64,000 bases of DNA from Emydura subglobosa (lineage: Eukaryota > Chordata > Testudines > Chelidae): assembly GCA_007922225.1 (NCBI GenBank), contig ML679956.1, positions 19,532,689 to 19,596,688 of the forward strand, written 5' to 3'. The translations under genes were made by a program, and so were the position numbers. Below, piece by piece: positions 1-12,095 of this stretch. Every line of letters starts with the position of its first letter. Positions within the stretch are counted from its first letter, which is position 1. The notes under the pieces were generated by a model. The model ran no database searches. It saw nothing but the letters and a program-made list of their open reading frames with translations, and was not told the DNA's origin.

Positions 1-790
1 GCTGAGAGTAGCAGCAGGCACAAGCACTCCAAAGCAGAAGTATCAATAAACATGCCTTTTCTAGGGAAGCAAGGGAAGGGGAGGGGTGATCTGAATCTTA
101 AGTCTTGGCTTTCCGTTCCTACTATACTAACCATGGAAGCGCTGTGTGCTTTATCTGTAGCTATGGCTGATGCAGCCTTGATGGGTTCCCCCTGCACACC
201 CATGGAAAGCCTGAGCCAGATGTAGGGCAAAAAAGAAGTGGGAGGACATGTTCTGCAAGCCAGCGCTGCATCAGACCTTGAACAGAGGGCCTGGAGGGTG
301 ACTATTGCAAACTGTATGCAGAAGGAAAGAGCGGATCGAAGGAAAACAGGAAAAGGAGAGGGAGATGTACCCCGACAGAATGGGGCTTCTCCAATAGTGA
401 ACTCAGATACGATTCTACCAGTCAGTGCTCATTTCTCGGACCCAGAAGTAGTGCTCCACTGTTTGCAGATACTCCTTGAACACCACCAACCTTGAATTGA
501 TTCTTGCTATGTCCCACAGCAAGCTGACTGCCAAGAATTCGTCATGCTCCCTGCAGTTCTTGCGGCTCTGCAAATACTGGAGGATCATGCATCCTGTGTT
601 TACAATGCTTATGACAGTAGTGCAGAGCTGTACTGGCTACATGCTTCTGTCAGAGGTGGCAGACAGCAACAAACCCGGCTAGGGCTCATGGGATATTGAA
701 AATAGGCATAAAAATTATGGGATAGAGATGATATTCTGGAATTGAGAATATTGCATTCTTCTTCAACTGCTATCCCTGTGGGTGCTCCAC
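1..790. other. Unassigned non-coding stretch
   Basis: I recognise no gene or repeat family here. Two short overlapping open frames (238-495 and 476-682, plus strand) show no domain, signal peptide or biased composition and look like chance. Base composition is close to the window average. Confidence 0.4.
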
Positions 791-975
791 TTCAGGTGCT
801 GGTGTGTCCCGTCACCGTTGTTCGGAGAAGTTTGCAGCAGTGTCTGTATGGGTGTGTATGTGCAATGCCAATGCAAGGAATCAGACATGAGCACACACAC
901 AGACCATATACTAACTGAGGCAACTGTATGCTGACATAACTTGTGTTGGTGTAAGTCTGTAGTGTAGACATGCCT
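791..975. mobile_element. MITE-like terminal fragment abutting CR1
   Basis: The stretch ends in TGTAGTGTAGACATGCC (about 958-974). This matches the 'tagtgtagacatgcc' type of terminal repeat on the Harbinger-like MITEs elsewhere in this window (compare the end at 50,098-50,111). Its right edge coincides with the point where the antisense CR1 coding sequence stops making sense, so it is probably a DNA element that replaced or entered the CR1. The other terminus is not clear. Confidence 0.4.
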
Positions 976-2400
976 GGAATTACTTCAGTTAGTTCCTTCA
1001 GTACCCTACAGTGAATTTTGTCAGGTCCGGCTGACTTGAATACAGCTAACTTATCCACATACTCTTTAACCTGTTGTTTCCCTATTTTGGCTTGCGTGCC
1101 ATCCTCGTTAATATTAATGGTATTGAATATCTGATCACCATTAACCTTTTTAGTGAAGACTGAAGATTATAGGCATTAAACACTTGTCTTCTTACTGTTA
1201 TCTGTTCTTAGCTTTCTGTCCCTGCTAAGTGGTGGACCTACACTTTCCTTTGTCTTTTACTACTAATGTATTTATAGAATTTCTTCTTGTTGCCTTTTAT
1301 GTACCTTGCTAGGTGTAACACTGTCTGTGCCTTAGCTTTTCTGATTTTTTTTTTTTTGGTCCCTGAATGCCTGTGCTGTTCTTTTGTACTCATCTTTAGG
1401 AATTTGTCTTTCTACTTTTTTGCAGGATTCCTTTTGGATTTTTCAGGTCATTAAAGAGCTCCTGGTAGTGCCTTACTGGCCTCTTACTATTCTACCTCTG
1501 TTCCCTTCACATCAGAAGAGTTTGCAATTGTGCCTCTAATATTATCTCCTTGAGAAACTGCCAGTGCTCATGAACTCCTTTAGCCCTTAGATTTCTTCCC
1601 ATGGGACCTAACCTTCCAGTTCGGAGTTTTAGATTCTCTTTTTTTTGAGGTCCACTGTCCTTATTCAGCTGTTCACACTCCTTCCTTTCCTTACAAACAT
1701 GAAATCTATCATTTCATTTATGTCTTTCACCCAGGTTGCCTTTCATCATCAGATCCACTACCCATTCTTCCCTCTTAGTCAGACTCAAATCTAAAATGGC
1801 TGTCCCCCATGTTATTCCTTCACCTTCTGAAACAAGAAGTTGTCCAATAAGTTTTTAGAATATGTTTGGAACATCTTGTGTTCTGCTGTATTACTTTTCC
1901 AAGAAATGTGTGGGTAGCTAAAGTCCCCTATTACTACTAGTTCTTGTGTTTTGGATATTTCTTATCAAAATACATCATCTCCATTTACCTGATTTGGTGG
2001 TTTGTAGAAGACCCTTACCGTGAATTCATCCCGGTTTCTTTCCGCTCCCCTTTTTATCTTCACCTGGAGACTTTCAGCTTGTCTACCACTCACCACTTTC
2101 AGGCCCCCGAACAAGTGTATATGTTCTTTATGTACAATGCAACATCCCTGCCTTTTTTTCTGCTTGTCCTTCCTGAACAAGCTATAGCCATCTCTGTCTA
2201 TATTTCAGTCATGAAATGTTTTCCACCAAGTCTCTGTGATGCCAATTAATCCATAATCTAGCTTGTGTACAAAGACATCTCTGATCTACTCTTTTTTGTT
2301 TCCCCCCCTCCAGTCTGCCAGTGATGCCACCTTTGACATACACTTCCTTTCCTTCTCACACAAACAGTTCTATCTGATTGTATTCTACAGTTCTATTTGA
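976..2400 (-). mobile_element. CR1 LINE fragment, ORF2 endonuclease to start of reverse transcriptase
   Basis: Read on the minus strand, about 2,290-2,220 encodes LDYGLIGITETWW, the conserved 'ITETW' block of the APE-type endonuclease in CR1 LINEs. The open frame 2180-1965 continues the endonuclease (KDKQKKRQGCC, then FTVRVFYKPPN). Near 1,950-1,920 comes VIGDFSYPHISWKSNTA, a variant of the CR1 'GDFNYPDI.W' motif. At about 1,040-985 the frame gives GPDKIHCRVLKELTEVI, the entry of the reverse transcriptase domain (family form GPDGI.PRVLKEL). Several stops and frameshifts separate these blocks, so the copy is dead. The palm (YADD) region and the 3' UTR are missing, because sequence at 791-975 replaces them. 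CR1 elements are autonomous non-LTR retrotransposons. The family call is secure; the exact 5' edge is not. Confidence 0.85.
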
Positions 2401-2409
2401 TTATATTCT

Positions 2410-2900
2410 ACTCTATTTTTTATATGGGTTCTTATCCCACCCTCATCACTGGTGTATCTGAGTGCTATCCTTCAGTGCATTAAATGATGTGACTAACATT
2501 TGTAGTTCATTCTTTCTCTAATCCTCTCCCTGGGGGAGAATTTGTGTGTGCAGCATAGTCTTGTTTTGGTAGGGTTGTTTTCCGTTTTAAATGTACGTAC
2601 TATTATCTGTTTATGCTAGAAAAGGCAAGTTGAAGAACTGCTTCTTGCATGTGGAGTGGAAGCTGGTACGTTTTGTGATGGTCCATAATTCTAGTGAGTG
2701 TTTGTTCCACAGTCTTGGGCTAGCTCCTGAAAAGTCCACTGGGCAGACAAATTTAACCTGTACCTTCTGTGTACCACTCCCCTGCCTAAAATGCTCTTAC
2801 AAAACCTAGCTGCCAAGCCTCTAGTTCTGCTTGATTAATATCCCTCCAAAAGTCCCACTTCTACCTTGAAGCCTATGAGAAGTGAACCAATTTAAAATAA
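2410..2900. repeat. Dispersed repeat, first of two copies
   Basis: About 2,470-2,600 aligns by eye with 21,140-21,260. Both have CATTAA..GATGTGACTAACATTTGT or a close variant, then 'ttctcta/ttatcctctcccc', a 'gcatag' block and a T-rich 'gttttcc' block. The 2,600-2,900 part also looks like a common turtle interspersed repeat, but I cannot name the family. The open frame 2591-2809 lies inside it and is not a gene. Confidence 0.5.
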
Positions 2901-3180
2901 ATAAATAACTTCTCCAAGAAGTGTGTGTTGAGTGTCTGCACAATCTTATTTGTTACCCTGCCCCATCCCATCTTATTTGCTCTTACCTTCACTTGTCATG
3001 TCTAGATTGTTTAATCTTTAGGGCAGGGATCTTGTCTATTTATCTTCTCTGAGAGGCATGTAACACACCTTTGAGTATGGGTAAAACAACAAGTAACAAT
3101 AAGACAAATTTTACTGTAAGCAAGAAAAGGCTATATTGAAGTCTGGATTACATACATCACATCTTGCTTCTCTTAGTCCT
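2901..3180. repeat. L2/CORE-SINE-type 3' tail fragment
   Basis: The segment 2,995-3,100 ('agattgtttaatctttagg', 'gcagggatcttgtct', 'aacaataa') resembles the widespread tetrapod module 'tagattgtaagctctttggg..cagggactgtctct' that ends many SINEs and LINEs of the L2/CORE group. A second relative is at 14,255-14,340. The copy is too decayed to orient an insertion boundary. Confidence 0.35.
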
Positions 3181-3430
3181 CAATTCAGCAGTCCACATCT
3201 ATTCAGTAAGCCCTTAAGCACATATAAATGTTCCATTGACTTCAGTGAGATTTAAGTATGGGCTTAAAATTAAGCATGTGCTTAAATGTCTTCCATGAAC
3301 AGGGATGCTTTCCTGAATGGGAGCCTAATTCCTTTTGTGAATAGGGATGCACTTAAGCATCCCAGGACAATGATGCACATGTTTAAATGCTCTGGTGAAT
3401 TGGACCGTAACTAGCAAAACATTTATTTGG
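3180..3430. mobile_element. Palindromic MITE-like element ('ttaagcacatg' family)
   Basis: This carries the repeating, self-complementary motifs of a reptile/bird non-autonomous DNA element: 'caattcagca' near the left edge, 'cttaagcacat', 'ttccattgacttcagtgaga', 'aagcatgtgctta' and 'gtgaattggacc' at the right edge. Left and right edges are roughly reverse complements (CAATTCAG / TGAATTGG). It is internally rearranged. Related pieces lie at 4,870-4,995 and 60,845-60,925. Confidence 0.5.
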
Positions 3431-4415
3431 AAAATCTGAGAACCAGAGGCTGTAATTTCCAATGGGAACATCTCTCTGGAATTTAATGTGTGAGCTGTAT
3501 ACACAGTAATACAACAATAAGTTTACATTTGACTCTTAAAGTCTAGCATAGCTACATGGATGGTACCATTTCCAATCCATGTACCTTTTAAATATTTACT
3601 TCTTGCTGTTCATTCTTCTCTTCCCTGTCACAGCTTGCTTTTTACTCTTTGTGAGCGAAACTCTGTCAGCTCTCTTACTGTGAAAGAAAATAACTGTGCT
3701 CATACTTTAATAAATTATTAAACTGTTTTGGTGTGTCATGGACTGGTCTTCCCTTGCAGCAGAAAGACAGACCGAGCTAATATTTCTTATTACTCATAAT
3801 ACATCGATGACTCCAGCTAAAGCAAACATTTCAAATTTGTTTCACATGCTCCTGACACATGCTGCCTATTCTAATCTGCAATGAGAACTCCAAAATTTAT
3901 GGAACTTGACTCTGGAGAGAAGGTTTTTAACAGGGCAACTTGCTGACTTCTCTGTCTTTTCATGTTACCCTGTTTGACAGTAGGTATTTGCACTACTCTG
4001 ACAATGTGAGAGACAAAGTCAGAGCAATCACACCCATCGGATCTAGTTTGTAGAACTATCTTTGCCAGATTATATTCAGACCTGGATATTGTAAGATCCA
4101 AGAACCTAATAAATATGTCTTCCGTGCATATTATTCTGTTTGCAGTTTTTGAACGTTAGTGTATATAAAGGTGCCAAATTTGCAGTCCATGAGACTGGAG
4201 TCCTCTTTAGCTACAGAATAGGTGGCAGAGCATAAGATTTCCCACACTGCTCAAATTGTACCTCCCCTCATGGACCAAATCTAGGAGTGAGAGAAAAATC
4301 TCCAGGCCCATTTGTTTCCTGCTTCTGGTGCTTCTGCTGACAATAATAGCAAGGGTTCCACTTAGCACCAGTTGTGCTGATGGCTTTGTGAAGACTTCTC
4401 TGTTGGTCCAAGGTA
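3431..4415. other. Unassigned non-coding stretch
   Basis: AT-rich sequence. The minus-strand open frames at 3871-4101 and 4207-4480 have no recognisable domain. No repeat boundary was found. Confidence 0.35.
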
Positions 4416-4760
4416 GAGCTGAATGAATAACTAATTTTTTTTCCATTTGGTGGCCAAACAAAAAAAATCCCCTGCCCCAAATTTTAAAATGATTTTTGTC
4501 AAATTATAAAACTCTAAAAATATTTTGAACTGACCAAAATCTTTCAAGTTGACCTGAAATAAATATTTGTTTCAGTTTGGTTGGTTTTAGGTATCTTTCT
4601 ACCTGCCTTTCCTTTTCTAATGGTAAAACTTCAAAAAGGAAATGAAAAAGTTGAAACAAAAGATTTCAAAATGGTTGAAACAAAACATTTAGACTTTTTT
4701 GAAATTTTCTTTTTTTAGACAAAACGATTAGTTGAATTTGACCTGATGTTGTGAATAATG
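4416..4760. repeat. A/T-rich dispersed repeat ('gaaacaaaacattt' family), copy 1
   Basis: The segment is built from variations of 'aaaatgtttcaaattgac' and 'gaaacaaaacatttagacttttt'. The same phrase 'aaaacatttagacttttt' recurs at 33,022-33,039, and the neighbouring 'ccaaacaaaaaaaatccc' has counterparts at 32,010-32,150. Three or more copies share this content, so it is an interspersed family and not simple sequence. I do not know its class. Confidence 0.5.
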
Positions 4761-4869
4761 ACTGAGCCTAGAAAAATGCATTTTTGTGTGGCTATATTAC
4801 TTACCAAAAATTTCAGTCAGCTCCAGTAGAATGTATGCCACTAAATGACAAGGAATTTCAATCAGTTAC

Positions 4870-4995
4870 AATTTATACCCTGATCTTGTAAAGCCTTATG
4901 CATGTGCTTAACCTTATTCAGTGCAAGTAGTCCTGTTGATATCAATGGGACTATTCACAGAGCATAAAATTAAGCAGGGCCTAAGATTGAATTTG
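4870..4995. mobile_element. Palindromic MITE-like fragment ('ttaagcacatg' family)
   Basis: The blocks 'tgcatgtgcttaacc', 'atcaatgggactattcaca' and 'taaaattaagcagggcc' in this order match the family also seen at 3,180-3,430 and 60,845-60,925. The right edge approximates the reverse complement of the left (ccctgatctt.. / ..gcagggcc). Confidence 0.45.
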
Positions 4996-7218
4996 GACTG
5001 GCAAACAACAGTAGAGGTGAAAGGCTCCATATTTAATGAGCAGTTCCCTGAGCCATCCAATTCTTTCTGTCTGTTGTTCTTAAATAAATATTCATAAAAC
5101 ACTAAACTGCCCAGTTTCGATCAGAAATGCAATTTAAGAAATTCATAGTATGTTCCTACAGGATGACTCCATCATAAATTTTAGGTGGATTCACATCTGC
5201 TAAAATAGACTCATAGACTCATAATGTATCAGTGGAAAGCATTACAGACTTCCTTTATTGGGCATAATTACTAGAATCTGTCCCTTTAGTCTACTTTATG
5301 AATGCCTTTTGGGGAATGATGGATAATGAAAAATGATGTCCCTCTGAACTTCCACAGCTACCAATAAACCCTTTACAGATTTTTAATTAATATGAAAGTT
5401 TAGTGGATCTTGTTCAATGTGGGATCCTGCTTAAGAATCTCTGTAATTTTGCTACTACAAGCATTCAGCCCATTAATCTTCATGGCTTTGGGATTCCCGG
5501 TATATGAGAGAAAAGGGGCATCTCAGGTAGAAAGATAAGTACAGTAGAGAGAGTCAATAAGTGTTAAGTCAAATTCATGGGTGAATTACAGTTATATGGC
5601 ACATAAATAAAGCAAAGTTAGAAGAGCTAAAACATGAGGAATGGGTGTAGGTCATTCATAGGACTATATCTTCCAGAATTAAATAGTTTTCAATCGGTGT
5701 GTCAAGTTTTTCATCCTAATTTGATTTTTGTTTTGGAGTTGTCATAAGCAGACTTCCACCTCATGTTTCATACAGATCAAAGGGGGTGCTGACTGATGCT
5801 GTTATTAAACCTAAACTCAAATGTCTGAAAACCTAGGTTTTGCTAGCTCACACTTTGGTCTAAGAAAAAAAGTAGGATGGATCAAAGATCGGTAGCGGTG
5901 TAGGTTAATGCTCATCAGCTTCACCAGCCAACAATCTGTCTGTTTGGGCCACCACCTGTCTTCTGTAGAATAATGTTCCTTCTTACTGATCAGAAATAAA
6001 AATCTCCACTTGCATATAAAGAAGATAGGTATGGGACTTTACCTAGGAGGGAATCTGGAGTGTCTGATAAGAAGCCAGACACTGCAGATGCTTCCGTTTT
6101 CAATTCACTTTTTAAAAAATTGCTGGCTGCATTACGTATGGGCTGACTTCACTCAGAAAGCTGACAGATATTGCACCTTTATCCAGTCATGCGGTTTTTC
6201 ACTGGTGCCATTTATCTCTGTTTTTGCTTTCATGCGGGATAGATTAGTTAGTTGAGCTATCATGGTGATACAGGAAGCTATTACAGAGGGTAGTATAAAC
6301 TATCAAGTGTGACCTGGTCTCAGGGAAGGCTGTTGCTAGTACAGTCTGTGATTTTTAGGAAATGTGTGTCTTTTTAGTAAAGAAGGAGCAATAGTATCTT
6401 TCTTCTAGGCAAAAGAGTTCAACCTTTGGGCCTGTGGCCATACTAGTGAGGGAGTTTAAATAATGAAGGCCCCTTTCCTACCCTCACTCTGAAACTGTGT
6501 ACAGCTCAAATGGTAATGAACCCAGCATAGTTTGGCTAGGGCAGAGGAGGAGGATGCATACAGCATCTATGTAGGAGGCCAAACTCCCTATGCTTCACAG
6601 AGCTATGATCCTGATCCACATCAGCATGAAGGGAGATTTTCAGGCTAGGGTGTGTTCTGATAATTGGTCCTAGGAATTTACCCTCACTGTGATCGTTAGT
6701 GTGAAAAGTGAGTAAAAGTTCATAACGTCAAATAACCTGTAACACCCACTGTTGATGGGCATTTGTGCAAAAACAAAACACAACCAAAACAAACCATCAG
6801 GAAAAGTGAAATAGTCCAAACAGAAAGGGCTACTAATATAACTAAAGGACTGCTAACATCATGCCTAATAAACCAGAACAGTGTCAGACTGAAACTCCAT
6901 GAACCCCTATTGGTGTGTCTCAAATTAGGCCTATTGATGAACAATAATGAAAAATGGGCTATTCTGCTCAACTCTCCCTCTGGGGGATATTTAAAAAAAA
7001 ACTTGGGGGGGTGGGAAGGAGAAATTGTCAGAAAAAGCAGCTGTCTGCCAACAACCGATATAGCGAGGATTATCATCATGGCTCCCACTTCCACTATTTC
7101 CTGGGATGCTGGACCATCTTCATCTTAACCCTAAAAGATGTCCTGACTAGATCAGGCCAGAAAATTGGACTCAAATGCACTGCCACCCCCTTCCTTTGGC
7201 TAAATCCCAAACACGGTC
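4996..7218. other. Unassigned non-coding stretch, partly repeat-like
   Basis: No gene. Opposed open frames occupy about 6,720-7,360 (121-136 codons). They lie in sequence that resembles a dispersed turtle repeat running into the CR1 fragment at 7,219, and they lack any domain. An A9-G7 run sits near 6,991-7,010. Confidence 0.35.
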
Positions 7219-7965
7219 AGATTTTCAGGCCAGAGGAGACCATCAGATTATCTGCTCTGACCTCCTGTATAACACAAGCTACCAACCTCTACCCACTAAA
7301 CCTAACAACCGAAATTAGACTAAGTATTACAGCCCAGAGCAGCCTAGACTGGTATATGCCATAGGCAGAGAATAGAAGGACTCAATGGTAGAGAAATGCT
7401 TAAGTGAGATATAGCCAGTTAATCCTGGCACGTGAACTGCACCCACATGCTGCAGAAGAAGATAAAACCTGCCCAGGGTCTCTGCCAGACTGACCTGAGC
7501 TTCCTACCCCACATATGGTGATTTCTCTGCCAGCCAGCCAAACCCATGAGACAGAGAATGCTTGGCACCACTTCAGAGCCCTGATCCTCCCCGTCCACTT
7601 TCCCATCCCCCTGATGCTTCAGAGGAAGGAGATCAACTGTCCGTCCTAGAATACATTGCACGGGGGAGATCCCTTTCAGACCCCTGCTGGTGGCCGACTG
7701 AAACCCTGAACCATGAGTTTTTAGGAACATTAGACATAAACCAGAAGTGAGCCCCACGGCTGCTGAGTCCTGTCTCCTACTGTCACAATCAACTCTGTCA
7801 CACGATTGCACTCATAGATTTGTCCTGCTCGCTCTCAAAATGAATTAAGTTGTTTGTCCCACAACTCCTAATGGGAGACTGTTCTAGGACGTCACCCTAT
7901 GGAAGGTTAGAAACTTTCCAGTTTCCCACCTGAATTTGTACCTGGCCCGTCTCACCTGGGATGTG
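7219..7965 (-). mobile_element. CR1 LINE 3' fragment, antisense
   Basis: At 7,220-7,275 the phrase 'ggccagaggagaccatcaga..atct..tctgacctcctgta' is the reverse complement of the CR1 3' terminus ('gaccttagagtctatgag' region). Further right come 'tgctgcagaagaag..aaaacc', 'gcatgt..gggggagatccctttcagac', 'cccctgctggtgg' and 'gattgcactcatagatttgtcctgctc', which follow the antisense turtle CR1 order. Open frames inside it on both strands (7400-7811 and others) are shadows. The central part is rearranged relative to the other copies here. Confidence 0.7.
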
Positions 7966-9615
7966 AGATTTTATCTCTGCCTTCTGCCCCAAATGTGTCC
8001 TCTTCCTTTTCTACCTTATTTCTTCTCTTTCTGATCCGTCTCCTTTTTCCTCGTGTATAATACGAATGTGGCTTAGCTGGCCAAGACTGCATGTTTTGCA
8101 CTACTGTTGTAAACCTGTGACCAGAAAGGCAATTAAATGCAGTGCCCTGAGAAGCCCAACTCTGGAACAAATGTGCCAGGTCTCAAAATATGATTTTGCG
8201 CTGTGCCTGTGATTTTCCAGTAATGAGGTTGCAAGTGGAAGTCAACACCAGAGACAGAAGTTGCATTTTTATTTTCTCTGTTCCTTTCCTCCCCTTTTGT
8301 GTATGTGTGTGTTGTTTTCTCATAAAAGTGATTGAACTTTAAGACCAAAAAAGGACAGTTATTACTAACTTTAATGCCGTCTAAAAGACTATTAGACAAG
8401 GGTTTGTTTTTTTTTCCTTCTAAAGACTCTCCAATTAAAGGGAAAGAAAAAAAGGGCTGTTGTTAAATATTAATGCTTTGCTTAATATCTTACATTTCAA
8501 ATGCTTTAACTGTTTCCCCTCTTTTTTTGTATCTCTAACAAAAAGTTAGAAGTTTAATGATGTTTTTGCCATGGTACTAAGCAGGTTAAGGTGTCTGTAT
8601 ACCAAACCTCAGATCTTGTTTATTGTTGGTCAGTGACAGTCAAGTTAACACCTTTGACTTTTTGGGCCACTAGATTCCATGTAAATTAATACAACAAGCA
8701 GCCCACTGGATGTGTAGGAGTATGACTAATGGATCTGCAACAATGGAAATTCTCCAGCCACGCTTGTGTTAGCTGGGGAATGGTGTTACACAGCTGAGGC
8801 TATAGCACACTAATCTGTGGAGTGGCTAAAGGGTGGTTTGTGCAAGGCAGGAAGATTTGATCCTGATGGAAGGACACTTGACAGAGTCACAGTAGCACAC
8901 CTGGGAATTAGGATCTTGAAGAATTCTATGAGTACTTTAGGGAAACTCTCCAGTGGCATAAATCCTACTATGCTGAATCTAATGAGCATACTGAAGCTAG
9001 GAAACAGGCTTGTCTGTTGTGCAAACCCCTAATACACTGCACTGGCATGATAGTAAGGCACAAACACTGTTTCACATTGATGTAGTGTAATTACATTAAT
9101 GTAAATTTCTATAATCTAGACAACCCCTTTGTAATGGCTGTGAGCATAAAAAGGCTCAGAGGTCTGGCTCCATCTCGATAAAAAACCCAGAAGTCAGATA
9201 TTGCTCTGAACTTCATAGATGTGCAGACTGGGGCCGGGAATCTTGGAGAAGGCATATTCTTGTGGTATTTCTGGCTGGGCCTGAAGTGTTCTGCAAACAG
9301 ACTCTCACTAGTCTTTCATCATTTCCGCTTCCGGGCTCAAAAGGAGGCTGGACATATAGTAGTGTGCAGGTGGCTTTTTTTGATGTACTTTGGGTTCTGT
9401 TTATGTTTGGGATGAAAGTTTCAGAAGAGTATTTCTAGTTAAGGAGCTTTTTCTCTCTCTAATAACAATATACGCTTGGGATTTTGCAGATAGTTGTGGA
9501 AAGGGAGACTCACAATACTGTGTGTATTTGTGATCCTGATTAATAACCTACACCATAATTTGGGAGCATTTAGAATGTTACTTTTCACTATATTGTAAGC
9601 ATAAGGGAAGGGAAA
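7966..9615. other. Unassigned non-coding stretch
   Basis: AT-rich sequence with short homopolymer runs. The open frames 8133-8399, 8817-9032 and 9221-9415 show no family signature. No repeat boundary or hairpin was recognised. Confidence 0.35.
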
Positions 9616-9629
9616 TTGCTAATTGGTTT

Positions 9630-9760
9630 ATGCACAAGACTGAAGTCAAGAAATTTGTGTTCTAGTCCCATCCCCACTGCTGACTTGCTGCATGAGCTTG
9701 GGCAAGACTCTATGCCTTAGTTTCTTCATCTGCAAAACTTCTATGAACAGCTATTCATAG
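9630..9760 (+). mobile_element. MIR/CORE-SINE-like fragment
   Basis: The run 'tgtgttctagtcccatccccactgctgacttgctgcatgagcttgggcaagactctatgccttagtttcttcatctgcaaa' (quoted here only as its ordered blocks: 'ttctagtccca', 'ctgacttgctg', 'cttgggcaag', 'ccttagtttcttcatctg') is the MIR central-core order: tRNA-derived B-box region, then 'gtgaccttgggcaagtcac', then 'cctcagtttcctcatctg'. It is an old copy with the 3' tail missing. Confidence 0.7.
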
Positions 9761-11540
9761 GAAAAACTGTGATACTGTACCCTTTGAAGTCAGCCCACAG
9801 CAGGTGCTGAAAGGCAAGTGGCATAGAGGAATATTGTTTGGATTGTTCCATTCGGTTTAATTAGTTAATTCAGTAAAAATATCCATTTAAAAAGATACTT
9901 GAAGCTGCTGCACAATTCAGCATGAGAGTGTCACAGAAACCAGGAGCCCTTTTTGCAGAATCCAGGTCCATTTTGCTGCAGGATACACAGGCCACTGTTG
10001 GACCTAATGACATAACCAGTCCTTCTGAGGTTAGAACATTGCAAGTGGTGAAGAAGGATACCAGTTTCTTGCTTCTAACTAGTGGTCTCAGCAGGGGATT
10101 TTGTTTGTTTTAAAAAGGATTGTCGATCTCCCATTCAGACCAGGAACTCAAATATACCTTCCACCCGTCTTTACTAGCTGCCAGAAAGATAATTAGACCT
10201 GAGTTAGAAATGCAGTGAGTGACAAGCAGCTGAACAATCTCATTCAGTATATTGCTCCATACAATACTGTAAAACTGCCATGCATAGTTATACACCGGAG
10301 ATAATGACTAGTCCATATGGAATGGGAAAACATTGGGATATAGAATTTTGCTCTTAACGCTTCTGGTCTTCCCTTAGGTAGCAGGCAGGCAATGGCTTCC
10401 AAAGCTAACACCAATGTTACTTTTTGGCTAGCTGGAATGGAGGATTTAATTTCACATGAGCCAGCTAGCTATCTCCTACCTTTCTTCCACCTATTAGCTT
10501 GAAATATGTCATCCTTGAAATGTGACCTGAAACCTGGGTCTCAAAGCTTATTTCTTTGGCTCTTTCTGTTGGCAGTTGAAGTACTAGCAAATATTAATTA
10601 TGAATGCTTTGTGCTGTGCTGTATATACATACACACAGATATTAAATATGAAAAGTATGCTGACAACTTTAAACATGGAAAAATCAGGAAATGAAAAAGC
10701 TAAGGTTCTCAAAGTTCATTTTAACATCCTAATCTTGCCTCCCCCATGCTGCACACGCAGTACTTGTAAATACTTTTGGGCTGTTAAATGTATACCAAAA
10801 CATATACAGTATGTGTAATGAGAAGGAATAAATGTTATGAGGACCATAATACTTTAATTTCCTGAGTTTGGAGCATTTAAGTTATTAATCTTAATATTGC
10901 ATTACTGATTTTTTTGTACTTGTTTTCCTTTTTTAATAAATATAAATAGTGGAAGGAAAGATAAACTGTCTGTTTTTAATAATGTTGGCATTTTAAATGG
11001 CCCATATAAGCTTTGAAAGTCACATCTCGAACAATGAATTGATTGGGGTATTTGATGGGTGATTTTGTGACTCTTCTGCTATTGTTTGACGGAGGTCCAT
11101 TTTCTGCAAAGGCAGCAGCATTATCAGTTTGCATTGTGATTCTTCCCAATGATGATTTAGAACATGCAGAAAATTACAGATGATAACTGTGGGGAGTTCC
11201 ATCACTCTAGTGGGGGTGTGTGTAACGGTGGTGAGAGAGGATTGGTATTTCAATAAGACATTTGCATTTCCCTTAATTAAATTGTCGCAGCAGTCAAGAG
11301 CAACCCTTGTCCTTGCTGGGCCCCCAGTCAAATCAGGCCAGGAGAATGTGCTGTTCGCCCAGAACCCTAGTGATATCCCAAAAAAGAGACAGGCCTTGAT
11401 TAGGTGACATTAGGTCTCAGGAGACACCATAACTGAGTATGTGCAGAAGTTACCTTTTTCAATTTTTTGCAATTTTCTTCTCATACTTAGTCACAGAGAT
11501 AATCCTGCCTCATAAAAAATAAGCCACAAGAAGAATTCTT

Positions 11541-11542
<2 letters not shown>
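9761..11542. other. Unassigned non-coding stretch
   Basis: AT-rich sequence ending at a TG microsatellite. The opposed open frames around 11,020-11,407 have no domain. Nothing else was recognised. Confidence 0.35.

Positions 11543-11583
<41 letters not shown>
11543..11583. repeat. (TG)n microsatellite
   Basis: About 20 uninterrupted TG dinucleotides. It is long enough to be length-polymorphic. Confidence 0.97.
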
Positions 11584-11585
<2 letters not shown>

Positions 11586-11704
11586 AGATACTTTCCAATT
11601 ATGTTAATGGGCAAGACAAGATTTTTGCTTTCTGTTTTCTTCTTTTTCTCAGCTGTAAAAAGGGGGTGGTGGTGTTTTATTTTAACTCCCTCTCTTAATT
11701 AGAC

Positions 11705-12095
11705 TCAGTCTCATAAACGTTAGGGCCAGAATAGACCATCATGATCATCTAGTCTGACCTCCTGCACATTACAGGCCACAGAACCTTGCCCGCCCACTCC
11801 TGTAATAGACACATAACCTCCTCTGGCTGAGTTACCAAAGTCCTCAAATCACCATTTAAAGACTTCAAGTTAGAAAGAATCCACCCCATTTACTCTACTT
11901 TAAACTTGCAAGTGACCTATGCCCCAAGTTGCAGAGGAAGTCAACCCCTCCACCCCCAAATAGGGAGGTCAGTTGGACCCTGAGTAAGACCGAGCAGCCA
12001 GACACCCGGGAAAGAATTTGCTGTAGGAACTCAGAGCCCTCCCCATCTAACGTCCCATCACCAGTCATTGGGAATATTTGCTCCTTAAAAAAAAC
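11705..12095 (-). mobile_element. CR1 LINE 3' end, antisense
   Basis: Read in reverse, this matches the sense copy at 35,985-36,485 in the same order. Shared blocks are 'tcatctagtctgacctcctg', 'ttacaggccacagaac', 'aaagacttcaagtta', 'ttgcagaggaag', 'cagccagacacccgggaaagaa' and 'catctaacgtcccatcac'. It is a 5'-truncated CR1 copy with internal deletions (for example in the 'aaacccccagggcc' part). Both copies end at the same diagnostic CR1 3' terminus, so this is a real insertion family. Confidence 0.85.
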